A stretch of 64,000 nucleotides of DNA from JAYPUA01 sp038133845 (GTDB lineage: Bacteria; SAR324; NAC60-12): the NCBI GenBank assembly GCA_038133845.1, contig JAYPUA010000012.1, forward strand, positions 19,426 through 83,425, read 5' to 3'. The translations under genes and the position numbers were made by a program. Numbering within the stretch: the stretch's first letter is position 1; each line of letters begins with the position of its first letter. The notes beneath the pieces were generated by a model, which was not told where the DNA came from, did not search any database, and was given only the letters and a program-made list of their open reading frames with translations. Shown piece by piece: positions 24,485 through 32,998 of the stretch.

Positions 24485-26035
24485 ATGTCCTTTCCGGTCC
24501 TCTCGCTGATCACGTTCTCCCCCCTGCTGGGCGTTGCCTTTGCGGCTGTCTTTCGCGACGCCAACAAAGGGGTCCCGGCCAAGATTGGAGCGTTGCTCAG
24601 CAGCCTCGTGACGTTTGCCCTGACCCTGATCGTCTGGTTTGAGTACGACTCCAGCACGGCGGATCTGCAACTCATTGAGCGGGCCGCTTGGATTCCCTCG
24701 TTTGGGATCGAGTACTTCATGGGCGTGGATGGACTGAACTTCTTCTTCATCCTGATTGTCGCCTTCATGACTCCGCTGGCTCTTTTGGGATCATGGAATG
24801 TGAGCCAGCGCAGTTGGCAGTTCCAGATCCAGATGCTTTTGCTGGAAGTGGGCATGCTCGGGTGCTTCTCTGCTGTGGACGTGGTGCTCTTCTACGTCTT
24901 CTTCGAGATCACGCTCGTCCCGATGTACTTCCTCATCGGGATCTGGGGGGGGCACAATCGACTGTATGCGACGATGAAGTTTTTCATCTACACCATCGTC
25001 GGTTCGCTGCTGATGCTTGCGGCGTTGCTGTACACGGCGACCTTGTACCACAAGCTCACCGGAGAGTGGTCCTTCAACATCTTTGACTGGTACGGGATGG
25101 GGATCTCTCCGGAGGAGCAGTTCTGGCTCTTCCTGGGGTTTGCAGTGGCCTTTGCGGTCAAGGTCCCGCTCTTCCCGTTGCACACATGGCTCCCGGACGC
25201 TCACTACGAGGCTCCAACGGCCGGTTCCGTCCAACTGGCGGCCGTGTTGCTGAAACTCGGGCCCTACGGCTTCCTTCGCTTTGCCATGCCGGTCTTCCCC
25301 AGCGCTGTTTACGAGTTGGCTCCGGCCATCATGATTCTGTCCATCGCCGGCATCCTCTACGGCGGCCTGGTGGCGATGGTGCAGGAGAAGGTCAAGAAGC
25401 TGATTGCCTACTCCTCCGTGGCCCACATGGGCTACATCATGCTGGGGCTGTTCGCCCTCAATGAGCAGGGAATTCACGGAAGCTGGATCCAGATGATCAA
25501 CCACGCGATCGTCACTGGAGCGCTGTTCCTCACGGTCGGGATGATCTACGAGCGGACACACACGCAGGAGATCGTCGACTACGGAGGCGTGATGCAGACG
25601 ATGCCGCGCTTCGGCGTGTTTCTGGTGTTCTTCTCGATGGCCTCGGTGGGCGTTCCGGGTCTGAATGGCTTCGTTGGCGAGGTGCTGGCGATGATCGGGG
25701 CGGCGCAGGTCAACATCTGGTACGGCATTTTGGCCGCGGCAGGAGTCGTTGTGGCGGCGATCTACATGCTCTGGATGGTGCAGCGCGTCCTCTTCGGACC
25801 GCTGGTCAAGGACATGGTCAAGGGTCTACAGGACCTGAACTTCCGGGAGGTGGTCGTGCTGGTGCCACTAGCCTTCTGGTCTATCTACCTGGGGGTCTAT
25901 CCCCAGCCCTTCTTCGATCGCATCGAAGTGAGCGTCAGCCACTACATCGAGCAGATCAAGTCACAGGAGCCTCGCTTTGCTCAGGATGCCGCACAGTCTG
26001 AAGACGTCTGGTGGCTGAGCATGAGCGATCGCTGA
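24485..26035 (+). CDS. nuoM: NADH-quinone oxidoreductase subunit M
   Basis: NuoM is one of the three antiporter-like membrane subunits of complex I. 516 residues with about 14 transmembrane helices. Key residues visible: FFEITLVPMYFLIGIWGG (conserved Glu, TM5), FAVKVPLFPLHTWLPDAHYEAPTAGS (conserved Lys, broken TM7 region) and KKLIAYSSVAHMGY (TM8 lysine). The gene stands alone: the upstream neighbour is divergent and the downstream neighbour convergent, with no nuoL, nuoN or nuoK. It may be dispersed from the main operon, or serve another antiporter-like complex; sequence alone favours NuoM. Start chosen at MSFPVLS. Confidence 0.88.
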   Translation: MSFPVLSLITFSPLLGVAFAAVFRDANKGVPAKIGALLSSLVTFALTLIVWFEYDSSTADLQLIERAAWIPSFGIEYFMGVDGLNFFFILIVAFMTPLALLGSWNVSQRSWQFQIQMLLLEVGMLGCFSAVDVVLFYVFFEITLVPMYFLIGIWGGHNRLYATMKFFIYTIVGSLLMLAALLYTATLYHKLTGEWSFNIFDWYGMGISPEEQFWLFLGFAVAFAVKVPLFPLHTWLPDAHYEAPTAGSVQLAAVLLKLGPYGFLRFAMPVFPSAVYELAPAIMILSIAGILYGGLVAMVQEKVKKLIAYSSVAHMGYIMLGLFALNEQGIHGSWIQMINHAIVTGALFLTVGMIYERTHTQEIVDYGGVMQTMPRFGVFLVFFSMASVGVPGLNGFVGEVLAMIGAAQVNIWYGILAAAGVVVAAIYMLWMVQRVLFGPLVKDMVKGLQDLNFREVVVLVPLAFWSIYLGVYPQPFFDRIEVSVSHYIEQIKSQEPRFAQDAAQSEDVWWLSMSDR

Positions 26036-26055
26036 ACGGCTCCTCCCTTCCGTCT

Positions 26056-26078
26056 CTCCGAGAGCCCTGCTCTCGGAG
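26056..26078. terminator. GC-rich hairpin between convergent genes
   Basis: CTCCGAGAGC and GCTCTCGGAG form a perfect ten-base stem with a three-base loop in the 45-base gap between nuoM (+) and the membrane-protein gene (-). There is no T-tract, but position and strength indicate a shared bidirectional terminator. Confidence 0.6.
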
Positions 26079-26080
26079 CC

Positions 26081-26974
26081 TCACTCCTCCACAGCAGCGA
26101 CCCGCTTGTAGTACTGGGCATACTCCGCCCGGACCTCCGGATAAGGTCGGTAGACCTCCAGAAAGAACTTGAAGGAGGCCATCTTGACGTATGAGTACAC
26201 GGGAGCAGAAGAGGCTGCTGCCACGAGGATGCGCAGGACCGAGTTCTCCAAGGTCAGCATCGCGCCAACCGGAATGATGATCACAAAGACCGCAGACAGA
26301 ACGAGCCGGACGAGGTAGAACACCCACGACCAGGTCCGAACCCGGGAGTCCAGGAACAGGCGAGAGAGCAGAAACCGCTTGTGCTCAAAGCTGGGCTGTT
26401 GCAGAACGGCCAACTTGGAAGAGTAGGAGAAGCCGGCCATTCCCAAAGGCCAGTACAGCGCCGCCATGGCGCCTGGAGCAAGGAGTGCCCAAGCGTTTCC
26501 GGACTGCTGCCACCAAGTCCACCCGACCACATAGCCCATGCCGGTCCAGGCGATGCCACCGCCTACCACGGTGCTGATTGCCAGAGCATCCCAAGCCACT
26601 TGCTGCCAGCGAATCCGTTGCAGTGCGCTGACCAGGTGCCAGCGCCCCCCTTCATTACGATGAATCAGCCGCATGTCGCTGGAGGGCCACATCGAGGTCA
26701 ACTCCTTGAACGCAAACAGCACCCCCAGCACCGCCAGCGTGCGCCAATCCAGCATCAAGTCCAGCAGCAACCCCGGAAGGTCCTCGAAAGCCCACTGTGC
26801 CAAGGCGCTCATCTCCCGGCTTCCGGGCTTGATCCAACTTGGGGCTCCTCCCAGAGTGGCCTTGAGCCAACGATCCAGGCCAATCAGCAGGGTGACGAGC
26901 AGGAAGAAGGATTTGTAGCGGATCAACTCGCGGATCGAGTCCACGACCAGAATGTTCAGCAATCTCTGAATCAC
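26081..26974 (-). CDS. hypothetical multi-pass membrane protein (297 aa)
   Basis: Unrecognised. Hydrophobic segments suggest four to six transmembrane helices: SFFLLVTLLIGLDRWL (about 23-38), TLAVLGVLFAFKEL (about 78-91), DALAISTVVGGGIAWTGMGYVVGW (about 130-153), LLAPGAMAALYWPLGMAGF and VFYLVRLVLSAVFVIIIPVGAML (about 218-240). A charged C-terminus follows (YRPYPEVRAEYAQYYKRVAAVEE). Many Trp residues. It follows an AT-rich 269-base spacer and is monocistronic. It might be a small transporter or a DUF membrane protein; no motif allows a choice. Confidence 0.7.
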   Translation of the reverse strand: MIQRLLNILVVDSIRELIRYKSFFLLVTLLIGLDRWLKATLGGAPSWIKPGSREMSALAQWAFEDLPGLLLDLMLDWRTLAVLGVLFAFKELTSMWPSSDMRLIHRNEGGRWHLVSALQRIRWQQVAWDALAISTVVGGGIAWTGMGYVVGWTWWQQSGNAWALLAPGAMAALYWPLGMAGFSYSSKLAVLQQPSFEHKRFLLSRLFLDSRVRTWSWVFYLVRLVLSAVFVIIIPVGAMLTLENSVLRILVAAASSAPVYSYVKMASFKFFLEVYRPYPEVRAEYAQYYKRVAAVEE

Positions 26975-27243
26975 GCTGAACCTTGTGGAAACTGACTGAG
27001 GATGGGGAAGTGATGGGGTCGGGAAGGCTTGAAGGAGTCCCCTGCACTTGGGACCGGCAAGTATCGCAGAGGACTCCCGGAGGCAAACTGTCTAAATAAA
27101 CAGCACACTGCATGCCAACAGGGGAATATTTTCAAAATACTGATTTTAAAACTTAATTTCAAAAAACTGAGAAGCACGAGAAGTTCTCTTTCTGGTAAAA
27201 AAACAATTTTCTTGCGAAAGAAAGATTTTATTCTCGCCGTCCC
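26975..27243 (-). other. AT-rich spacer with a candidate pcm terminator
   Basis: This 269-base region is unusually AT-rich for the window, especially 27110-27235. Read on the - strand downstream of pcm, GAGAA...TTCTC (27169-27188) forms a short stem followed by TTTTTT, a plausible intrinsic terminator for proB-pcm. A second weak A/T stem (27205-27225) also precedes a T-run. The remainder would hold the promoter of the membrane-protein gene. No convincing open frame is present. Confidence 0.4.
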
Positions 27244-27873
27244 TCAGACCAGGGGGACGAAGGCAAAGCGACCGTACTCCTGAGCCTGCACGCCGCTTGC
27301 CGTCTTCAGAAACCGGGTCATCATGCAGCCATGAGGCTCTCCAATCGGGGCCAGGAGGAGGCCGCCTTCCTGAAGCTGATCCAGCAGCAACTCCGGAAGC
27401 TCGCGGGCAACAGCGGTGAGGATGATGCGGTCAAACGGGGCCTCTTCCGGGAGCCCCTGCTTCCCGTCTCCTTCAAGAACGGCCACGTTGGCAGCCGCCA
27501 GCGCAGTGAGATTGTCCTGAGCAAACCGAACCAGCTCCGGGTGACGCTCGATGCTGAAGACGCTCCGGGCCAACTCCCCGAGCAAGGCGGCATTGTAGCC
27601 GCTTCCGGCACCGACTTCGAGGACCTTGTGGTGTGAGCGAACCTCCAGCCAGTGGAGCATCAGCATCACGGTGCTGGGCTGTGAGATGGTCTGTCCGAGC
27701 CCGATGGGCAAGGGGAAGTCGCGGTAGGCATCGGCCTGCTGGTGGGAACGCACAAAGCGCTCTCGAGGGACGCGCCGAAACGCCTCCAGCAGCTCCGGAG
27801 AGAACCCCTCCTCCTCCTGCCAGATCCGAATCAAACGCTCCTGATCAGCAAGAAGCGGCGCTCTGGAAGTCAA
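27244..27873 (-). CDS. pcm: protein-L-isoaspartate O-methyltransferase
   Basis: Pcm uses SAM to methylate L-isoaspartyl residues and start their repair. 209 residues. Family motifs: FRRVPRERFV, PLPIGLGQTISQPSTVMLML (substrate-binding T-I-S-Q-P), the SAM site VLEVGAGSGYNAALLGEL, and FDRIILTAVARELPE. Its start overlaps the proB stop by four bases (ATGA), so it is coupled to proB. Such proteins are cytosolic. Confidence 0.93.
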   Translation of the reverse strand: MTSRAPLLADQERLIRIWQEEEGFSPELLEAFRRVPRERFVRSHQQADAYRDFPLPIGLGQTISQPSTVMLMLHWLEVRSHHKVLEVGAGSGYNAALLGELARSVFSIERHPELVRFAQDNLTALAAANVAVLEGDGKQGLPEEAPFDRIILTAVARELPELLLDQLQEGGLLLAPIGEPHGCMMTRFLKTASGVQAQEYGRFAFVPLV

Positions 27874-29033
27874 GGGGCTTCCGCAGGTTCGGCGGCCGGA
27901 TGAGGCGCCGGCGTTCCGCTCAGGTAAAGGTGGTTGCGGTGCACGACAGGGCGAGTGAGGGTGGGGTGAGATCGTGACTCCGGACGGGCCTGAAACTCTT
28001 CCAGTTGCTGACGCAACTCCCGGGCGGTGAAGGCTACCCGTCCCACGCCCAGCTTCCCGCTGGAGGGGCCGATGATCTCTACCAGGTCCTTGACATCAAA
28101 ACTGCCGCTCACACGCAAGATCCCCTTGGCCAGCAAGCTGCTCTTGTGCTCTTGGAGCGCACGCTCGGCTCCGGCGTCGATCCAGAGGGTCCCCTGATTC
28201 AAGGCGCCTGCAGCGAGCCACTTCTGATAGCTGTTCACCTTGCGTCCGTAAGCAACAAAGCGTGTTCCGCACCGCTGGCCCTCAAGCACCTCGAGAACCC
28301 CCTGAGGGGCCTTGCCGTCCAGGATGTGGGCCTCGATCCCGAACTCCATGGCCATCGCAGCGCAGCGGACCTTGCTCTCCATTCCGCCCTTGCCGACGTG
28401 GGTCTTTGTCGGCTGGCACCAGGTCATCACCTCACGGCTAACCTCGCGGACTTCCGGAACCACCACACGCTTGGGGCCGGTTGGCGTCGGCTCCTCACGC
28501 ATGAGCCCGGGAGCAGTGGTGAGGAAGAACAGCCGATCGGCCCCGGAGACTGCGGCGGTGTAGACCGCCAACTGGTCGTTCTCGCCAAACTGGTAGACCT
28601 TCAACTCCTCAACGGCGACCACGTCGTTCTCGTTCACTATCGGCAAGGCCCCTGCTTGCAGGAGCCCCTCCAAGGTGTTGCGGATGTTGAGGTAGGAGGA
28701 GCGCCCGCCAAAGTCCTGCCGTGTCAGCAGGACCTGAGCGACGGGGATCTGATACTCCCGGAAGAAGTCTCCGTAGATCTGCATCAGGCGCACCTGCCCA
28801 ACGGCAGCCAGGATCTGGCTCTCATGCAGGGGGTTGCTGGTTTTCTTGCTCGGACGAATCAATTCCCGACCTGCTCCGACGGACCCGGAGCTGACCAGGA
28901 TGACCTCGTGATTCTGCGCACGAATCGTGGAGATCGTCTCAGCGAGCTCGCTGATCAGGTTGTAGTCCAATCGGCCGTTGGGACGGAGCAGGACGTTGGT
29001 ACCGACTTTCAGGACAAGACGTTGCTTGGGCAT
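27870..29033 (-). CDS. proB: glutamate 5-kinase with C-terminal PUA domain
   Basis: ProB phosphorylates glutamate as the first, proline-feedback-inhibited step of proline synthesis. 387 residues. The amino-acid kinase domain runs to about 260 (LVLKVGTNVLL, ILVSSGSVGAGREL, PIVNENDVVAVEE, FGENDQLAVYTAA, KTHVGKGGMESKVRCA). The PUA domain lies about 275-355 (GTLWIDAGAERAL, SFDVKDLVEII, VGRVAFTARELR). A Pro/Ala-rich tail ends the protein. Several residues before NENDV (QDFGGRSSYLNIRNTLEGL) match the substrate loop. proA is not adjacent; pcm is coupled downstream. Confidence 0.94.
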   Translation of the reverse strand: MPKQRLVLKVGTNVLLRPNGRLDYNLISELAETISTIRAQNHEVILVSSGSVGAGRELIRPSKKTSNPLHESQILAAVGQVRLMQIYGDFFREYQIPVAQVLLTRQDFGGRSSYLNIRNTLEGLLQAGALPIVNENDVVAVEELKVYQFGENDQLAVYTAAVSGADRLFFLTTAPGLMREEPTPTGPKRVVVPEVREVSREVMTWCQPTKTHVGKGGMESKVRCAAMAMEFGIEAHILDGKAPQGVLEVLEGQRCGTRFVAYGRKVNSYQKWLAAGALNQGTLWIDAGAERALQEHKSSLLAKGILRVSGSFDVKDLVEIIGPSSGKLGVGRVAFTARELRQQLEEFQARPESRSHPTLTRPVVHRNHLYLSGTPAPHPAAEPAEAP

Positions 29034-29103
29034 GGAGGCTGAAGAGGGATTTGCAGGTCAAACAAACCAGACAAAACTATCACACTCGCGAGGAACTTGA
29101 CAG

Positions 29104-30537
29104 CTACTCATACAGCTCCGGCGCTCCCTCAGGACGCGTGCGCCAGCGGCGGTGCATCCAGAAGTACTGCTCCGGGTGGCTCCGGATCCGCTGCTCCAGC
29201 GCCTGCTGGATGCGCGAGGTCAACTCTCGGACGTCTCGCTCTTGGTGCCCACTGATCCGGAAGGCGATCCGCTCAAATTCAATGGACACCCCTCCGGACT
29301 CGTAGGCGCAGGAGAAGAACACGACCGGGCTCTTTTGCAGCAGGTGAAATGCGGCGGCTCCACGACTGCTGGAGGCCGAGACGCCGAAGAAGTCCACAAA
29401 CACCCCGGACTTGCGCTCGTCCTGATCGACCAGCATGCCCACTGCTCGGTTTGCCTTCAGAGCCTGCAGAATTTCCGCAGTGGCCTGGCGTCCCTTGCCA
29501 ATCGTCTGAATCCGGGAGCGTAACCGCTGCTCGTTCTGCAGGCGGTCCACAAGCGGGTTGGTTTGTCGGCCAACGTACATGGAGGTGGAGTAGCCGTGCT
29601 GACTGAGAGCCGGGCACAGGTACTCCCAGTTGCCAAAATGCCCTCCGACCATCAGCACCCCTCGCTGCTCGGCAAGGGCCTCATCCAGGACCTCACGGTT
29701 CTCGAAGCGGACCTCTTGGGCCGTGTGTTCCTGCCACGCTCCCATGCGCAGGACGTCCATGCTGAACTGCAGGAACCACCGGAGGTTTTGACGTGCCAGG
29801 CGGGTGCGCTCGCTCTCGGTCCAGTCTGGAAAGGCGATTCGGAGGTTGGCCTCGACCACGTCCTGGCGCACCTTCCCGAGCCACATCGCCCCTTCAAACA
29901 TCCGGGCCATGCGACTCCGCGAAGCCTCCGAGGCATGCTCCGCCCAGTGCTTGAGCTTCTGGAACAGCCAGAACTCGAAACGGTGCCTCCTGCGAATCCT
30001 GCGCTCTTCAATCGCAGGGGCTTCAAACGACTCCTTAGCCTCCCCTGCCAGTGTGGAGTTGGCAGCCAGTGGTGGCATTGCTGATTCCGGGCGATCGGCC
30101 TCGTTCTTTGAGAGAGGAGTGAATTGCGGGCGTCCGGGCGTTTCGGCCTTGATGACTTCCGGAGTGGAAAGTCCTGGAGGCCCCGAAGGCACGGAACGAG
30201 CAACAGGTATTGGTGTCGCTGGGGGAGCGCTTTCTGCAGGGAACGGAGCGGCAAAGGGATGCGTCGGTTCCGGCATGCTCGGTGTGTCTCGAAGGGCATG
30301 CAGACCCTCAGGAGCGCGGAGCAGGGCTTCCCGGGGGAGTTCAGCGAACGCCTGCATGAAGTGCGCATGCTGCGTCTGAACTTGCTGCTGATGTGTGAGC
30401 GCGTGTTGGAGTTCGACCAGAGTTGCCGGGGAGCAGTCTGGATTGGCCAGCACGGTTTGCACCGTCTCAACCAACTGGGCTTGCTGTTGCCAGAAGGCCT
30501 GCTGGACTTGAGCTTGTTGAATCAGATCCGCGTTCAT
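29104..30537 (-). CDS. LpxL/HtrB-family lipid A acyltransferase with a ~185-residue N-terminal extension
   Basis: The C-terminal ~290 residues are a Kdo2-lipid A late acyltransferase-like domain. The H-x4-E catalytic motif is VGGHFGNWEYLCPAL, followed by YVGRQTNPLVDRLQNEQR, AVGMLVDQDERKSGVFVDFFG and YFWMHRRWRTRPEG. The first 185 residues are unusual: a Gln-rich helical stretch (NADLIQQAQVQQAFWQQQ...) then a Pro/Ala-rich linker and a basic patch (EERRIRRRHRF). Normal LpxL is about 300 residues. The usual N-terminal membrane helix is not obvious. I start at ATG 30537 (GGGGG upstream). The domain makes lipid A acylation likely; the extension has no known role. Confidence 0.75.
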   Translation of the reverse strand: MNADLIQQAQVQQAFWQQQAQLVETVQTVLANPDCSPATLVELQHALTHQQQVQTQHAHFMQAFAELPREALLRAPEGLHALRDTPSMPEPTHPFAAPFPAESAPPATPIPVARSVPSGPPGLSTPEVIKAETPGRPQFTPLSKNEADRPESAMPPLAANSTLAGEAKESFEAPAIEERRIRRRHRFEFWLFQKLKHWAEHASEASRSRMARMFEGAMWLGKVRQDVVEANLRIAFPDWTESERTRLARQNLRWFLQFSMDVLRMGAWQEHTAQEVRFENREVLDEALAEQRGVLMVGGHFGNWEYLCPALSQHGYSTSMYVGRQTNPLVDRLQNEQRLRSRIQTIGKGRQATAEILQALKANRAVGMLVDQDERKSGVFVDFFGVSASSSRGAAAFHLLQKSPVVFFSCAYESGGVSIEFERIAFRISGHQERDVRELTSRIQQALEQRIRSHPEQYFWMHRRWRTRPEGAPELYE

Positions 30538-30567
30538 GCGCCCCCAAAACGCGTCGTCAAACCAGGG

Positions 30568-30598
30568 AAGTGTCCCCCTCCGCAGAGGGGGCACACTT
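30568..30598. repeat. strong inverted repeat upstream of the acyltransferase gene
   Basis: Arms AAGTGTCCCCCTC and GAGGGGGCACACTT pair with one bulged G around a CGCA loop, 31 bases before the - strand start codon. No T-tract follows on either strand, so it is not a simple intrinsic terminator. It could be a leader structure that exposes or hides the start site, or the end of tRNA-Ser transcription. Confidence 0.5.
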
Positions 30599-30689
30599 TA
30601 GGCAGGATATCATGAGGAAATGCATCAGGCAGGATTACTAAGTGACCCCGCATCAGAGCGATGCGGACTCAGGAAGGTAAAGCGTTTCC

Positions 30690-30779
30690 TGGCGGAGGGA
30701 GAGGGATTCGAACCCCCGAGAACCTTGCGGCTCTAACGGATTTCAAGTCCGCCGGTTTCAACCACTCACCCATCCCTCC
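30690..30779 (-). tRNA. tRNA-Ser(TGA)
   Basis: The 90-base - strand sequence folds as a class II tRNA. The acceptor stem GGAGGGA pairs with TCCCTCC, discriminator G and an encoded CCA follow, and there is a long variable arm. The anticodon loop is ACTTGAAAT, giving anticodon TGA (reads UCA, UCG, UCU family codons). TTCGAAT occupies the T-loop. Long variable arm plus anticodon identify serine. Confidence 0.96.
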
Positions 30780-30920
30780 AAGAGGGAACCGAATGCTCAC
30801 AAGTAAGTCGTGCTTCAAGCCTGTGTCCTCAGCGTCTCAATTCTTCCGAGAGTCGTGAAGTGTTTGACTGCGAACATCCGGCTGGGGATGCTCGAGAGGG
30901 AATCACGCGGCTTTTGCGAA

Positions 30921-30950
30921 AACATACACTCAACCCGGAGTCGAGGTCAA
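30921..30950 (-). promoter_or_regulatory. candidate sigma-70 promoter for tRNA-Ser
   Basis: On the - strand, TTGACC (30950-30945) is separated by 18 bases from TATGTT (30926-30921). This is the best -35/-10 pair in the region and points toward tRNA-Ser, leaving a leader of roughly 135 bases that would be processed off. Confidence 0.35.
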
Positions 30951-30962
30951 CCTTAATTTTTA

Positions 30963-31006
30963 TTTTTTGCAGTTTTTTCCCAAGTTTTTTGCGGTTTTTT
31001 CCCAAG
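30963..31006. repeat. two tandem 22-base T-rich repeats
   Basis: TTTTTTGCAGTTTTTTCCCAAG (first copy 30963-30984, second 30985-31006) is repeated directly with one substitution (GCA to GCG). Each unit has two T6 tracts about ten bases apart, so T-tracts recur in phase with the helix, which would favour DNA bending. Confidence 0.8.
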
Positions 31007-31128
31007 GGCCTCAGCGAGGACCTTGGCAGGGGCTTGATGGGCAGGAGAAAGCGCTGAAATGATCAAGAACTTCGGAGCCTCTTTGGAGTGGGGCTGAGGC
31101 TTGGGAAAGTGCCCCTTGGGGCAGGCAC

Positions 31129-32253
31129 TCAGAGAGCATCCTGGAGGTAGATGCGAGGCAGGCGTTCGTTGAGTCCGGTGAGGATCTCATAGGGGATGGT
31201 CCCCGACATCTGGGCGAGGTCTTCAACACGGATACGCTCCGCTCCCATCGCCCCAATCAGCGTGACGGTTTCACCGAGAAGCGCCTTCTCACTCCCGGTG
31301 TCGATCATGAACTGGTCCATGCAAACGCGCCCCCGCACTGGAACTGCCTGCTCCCGGAACAGGATGGTGGCCTGGTTGGAAAAGCCTCGCCGGTAGCCAT
31401 CACCGTAGCCCAGAGGAACCGTGGCCAGGTGAGTGGCCTCCGGAGCAACCCAGGAGGCTCCGTAGCTGACTGAGGCTCCAGACGGAATCTTTTTGCTGAA
31501 GGAAACCTCTGCCTTGAGCGAGAGCGCAGGCTGCAGGGGGAATGGGGAGCGACTTTGGGGATCCGGGAGGATGCCGTAGAGCATGATCCCCGCACGGACA
31601 CAGTCCAGGTGCGACTCAGGGAAGTGCAGGACGCCTCCGGAGTTGGCGAGGTGGCGCATGGGGAGAGGCTCTCCGAGGTGCTCCCACTGCTGACAGGCCT
31701 GCAGGAAACGCTCGATCTGCCACGAGGTCATCGGGTGCTCCGGATCATCTGCACAGGCCAGGTGCGAGTAGACTCCCCGGACCTCGACAGAGGCACTACG
31801 CAGCGCGGCCTCGATCAGCGGCCCCGACTCTTCAGCACGGATGCCAACCCGCTCCATGCCGGTGTCAAGCTTCAGGTGCACCGCAGCAGTCTTCCCAAGA
31901 GCGCCCGCCGCCGCTTCAACGGCCTGCAAAACCTCAATTGATCCGACGGTGAGGTCCAACTGGTGCTCCAGTCCCCAGCGGATTTGCCAAGGAGCGATCC
32001 CGCCGAGTACCAGAATCGGGATCTGAATTCCTGCACGGCGCAAGGCAACCCCCTCCTCCATCAAGGCGACAGCGAGCCACTCAACTCCGGAGCGTTCATA
32101 AAATCTCCCCACCTCCAGCAGTCCGTGTCCGTACGCGTTGGCCTTGACCACGGCCATCACCGAAGTTCCGGAGGTGTGCTGGCGGAGGTGCGAGAGGTTG
32201 TGCAAGAGCGCGCCCAAGTGGACTTCCACCCAGGCCGGGCGGTGCTCAGGCAT
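31129..32253 (-). CDS. alr: alanine racemase
   Basis: Alr makes D-alanine for peptidoglycan. 374 residues. The PLP lysine is in MAVVKANAYGHGLLEV (Lys about 36). The other catalytic residue is the Tyr in ASVSYGASWVAPE (about 267). KLDTGMERVG, GVYSHLACAD, ATVPLGYGDGYRR and RVCMDQFMID are all conserved. Its start overlaps the end of the preceding - strand gene by eight bases, so it is probably the second gene of an operon. A longer frame upstream has no family support. Confidence 0.95.
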   Translation of the reverse strand: MPEHRPAWVEVHLGALLHNLSHLRQHTSGTSVMAVVKANAYGHGLLEVGRFYERSGVEWLAVALMEEGVALRRAGIQIPILVLGGIAPWQIRWGLEHQLDLTVGSIEVLQAVEAAAGALGKTAAVHLKLDTGMERVGIRAEESGPLIEAALRSASVEVRGVYSHLACADDPEHPMTSWQIERFLQACQQWEHLGEPLPMRHLANSGGVLHFPESHLDCVRAGIMLYGILPDPQSRSPFPLQPALSLKAEVSFSKKIPSGASVSYGASWVAPEATHLATVPLGYGDGYRRGFSNQATILFREQAVPVRGRVCMDQFMIDTGSEKALLGETVTLIGAMGAERIRVEDLAQMSGTIPYEILTGLNERLPRIYLQDAL

Positions 32254-32878
32254 GCTGACTGTAGAAGCCAAACAGCGCCGCGCAGAAGAGCTCGAAGTTC
32301 TCCAACTCGTGGTCTTCTGCAATGCGCTCCAGGGTCTCCAGAAAAGGTTCAAAGCCTCGGAAGCGCCGGAAGATCTCCGGGACCGGGATTCGGATCTCGT
32401 GCTCCTGAAAGAGAGCGGCCAACTCGTTGACCACCTGTGGGAGGTCCTGAGGCGACTCTCGCAGGCGCCGCAGGGTGTGGTGAAAGAAGCCTTGGACTCG
32501 CCCATGCAGGCGCTCCGGATGTTCCGGGAGGCGAGAGACGGCGCGGAAGTTGGACAGCTTGCGCGGGATGTTCTCGGTGGAAGGGGCGACGGCCGCGACG
32601 ATGCTGCGCTTGCGATGCGGAGCATCCGAGGTGATGTAGCCCAGCCCATAAGCCCCTTCTGCCTCAAGCTTGCGAAAGAGCAGGTTGGCCTGCTCGGCGC
32701 TGAGGTTCGACTCGGAGGCTGTTCCGGAAAGGGTGCGCCCCAGGAACGGGTTCTTCCCGTTGCTGTAGAGTCGATACACCTCGGACCCAAACTCGTAGGG
32801 CAGGGGTTCTGCTCCCTTGATTTTTCGGCCCTGCTGGTTGAGGATAGGATGCCTTGGATTTGTGGGCTTCTCGCTCAT
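32246..32878 (-). CDS. hypothetical protein (210 aa) coupled to alr
   Basis: I do not recognise it. It is basic and soluble with no signal peptide. The first 60 residues are polar (RHPILNQQGRKIKGAEPLPYEF, split by turns). The middle is rich in Arg and His (GRVQGFFHHTLRRLRES). The last 50 residues look helical and acidic (FEPFLETLERIAEDHELENFELF). It overlaps alr by eight bases, and the gene is divergent from slt with a 120-base shared promoter region. I would look for a role in cell-wall metabolism because both neighbours act there, but this is only context. Confidence 0.65.
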   Translation of the reverse strand: MSEKPTNPRHPILNQQGRKIKGAEPLPYEFGSEVYRLYSNGKNPFLGRTLSGTASESNLSAEQANLLFRKLEAEGAYGLGYITSDAPHRKRSIVAAVAPSTENIPRKLSNFRAVSRLPEHPERLHGRVQGFFHHTLRRLRESPQDLPQVVNELAALFQEHEIRIPVPEIFRRFRGFEPFLETLERIAEDHELENFELFCAALFGFYSQHA

Positions 32879-32998
32879 GCTGGCCTTGAGAAAACAGGAA
32901 AACGGGAATCCGGGTGAGGTGTCATGATTCTTGCTCGGGTTCTTGCATCGGACCGTTGAGGGACTCTGTTCCGTCTCTTCACTCCTAAGAAGACTACC

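Larger units (their letters stand above)
30781..31128 (-). other. intergenic region between alr and tRNA-Ser
   Basis: These 348 bases contain no credible gene. They hold a candidate - strand promoter that could serve tRNA-Ser (30921-30950) and a T-rich tandem duplication (30963-31006). The alr end of the region (31050-31128) shows a GC-rich patch with GGGGCAGGCACTC but no clear terminator. Confidence 0.6.

Noticed and set aside
30568..30598. Intrinsic terminator
   Set aside because: No T-tract on either strand; listed instead as an inverted repeat.
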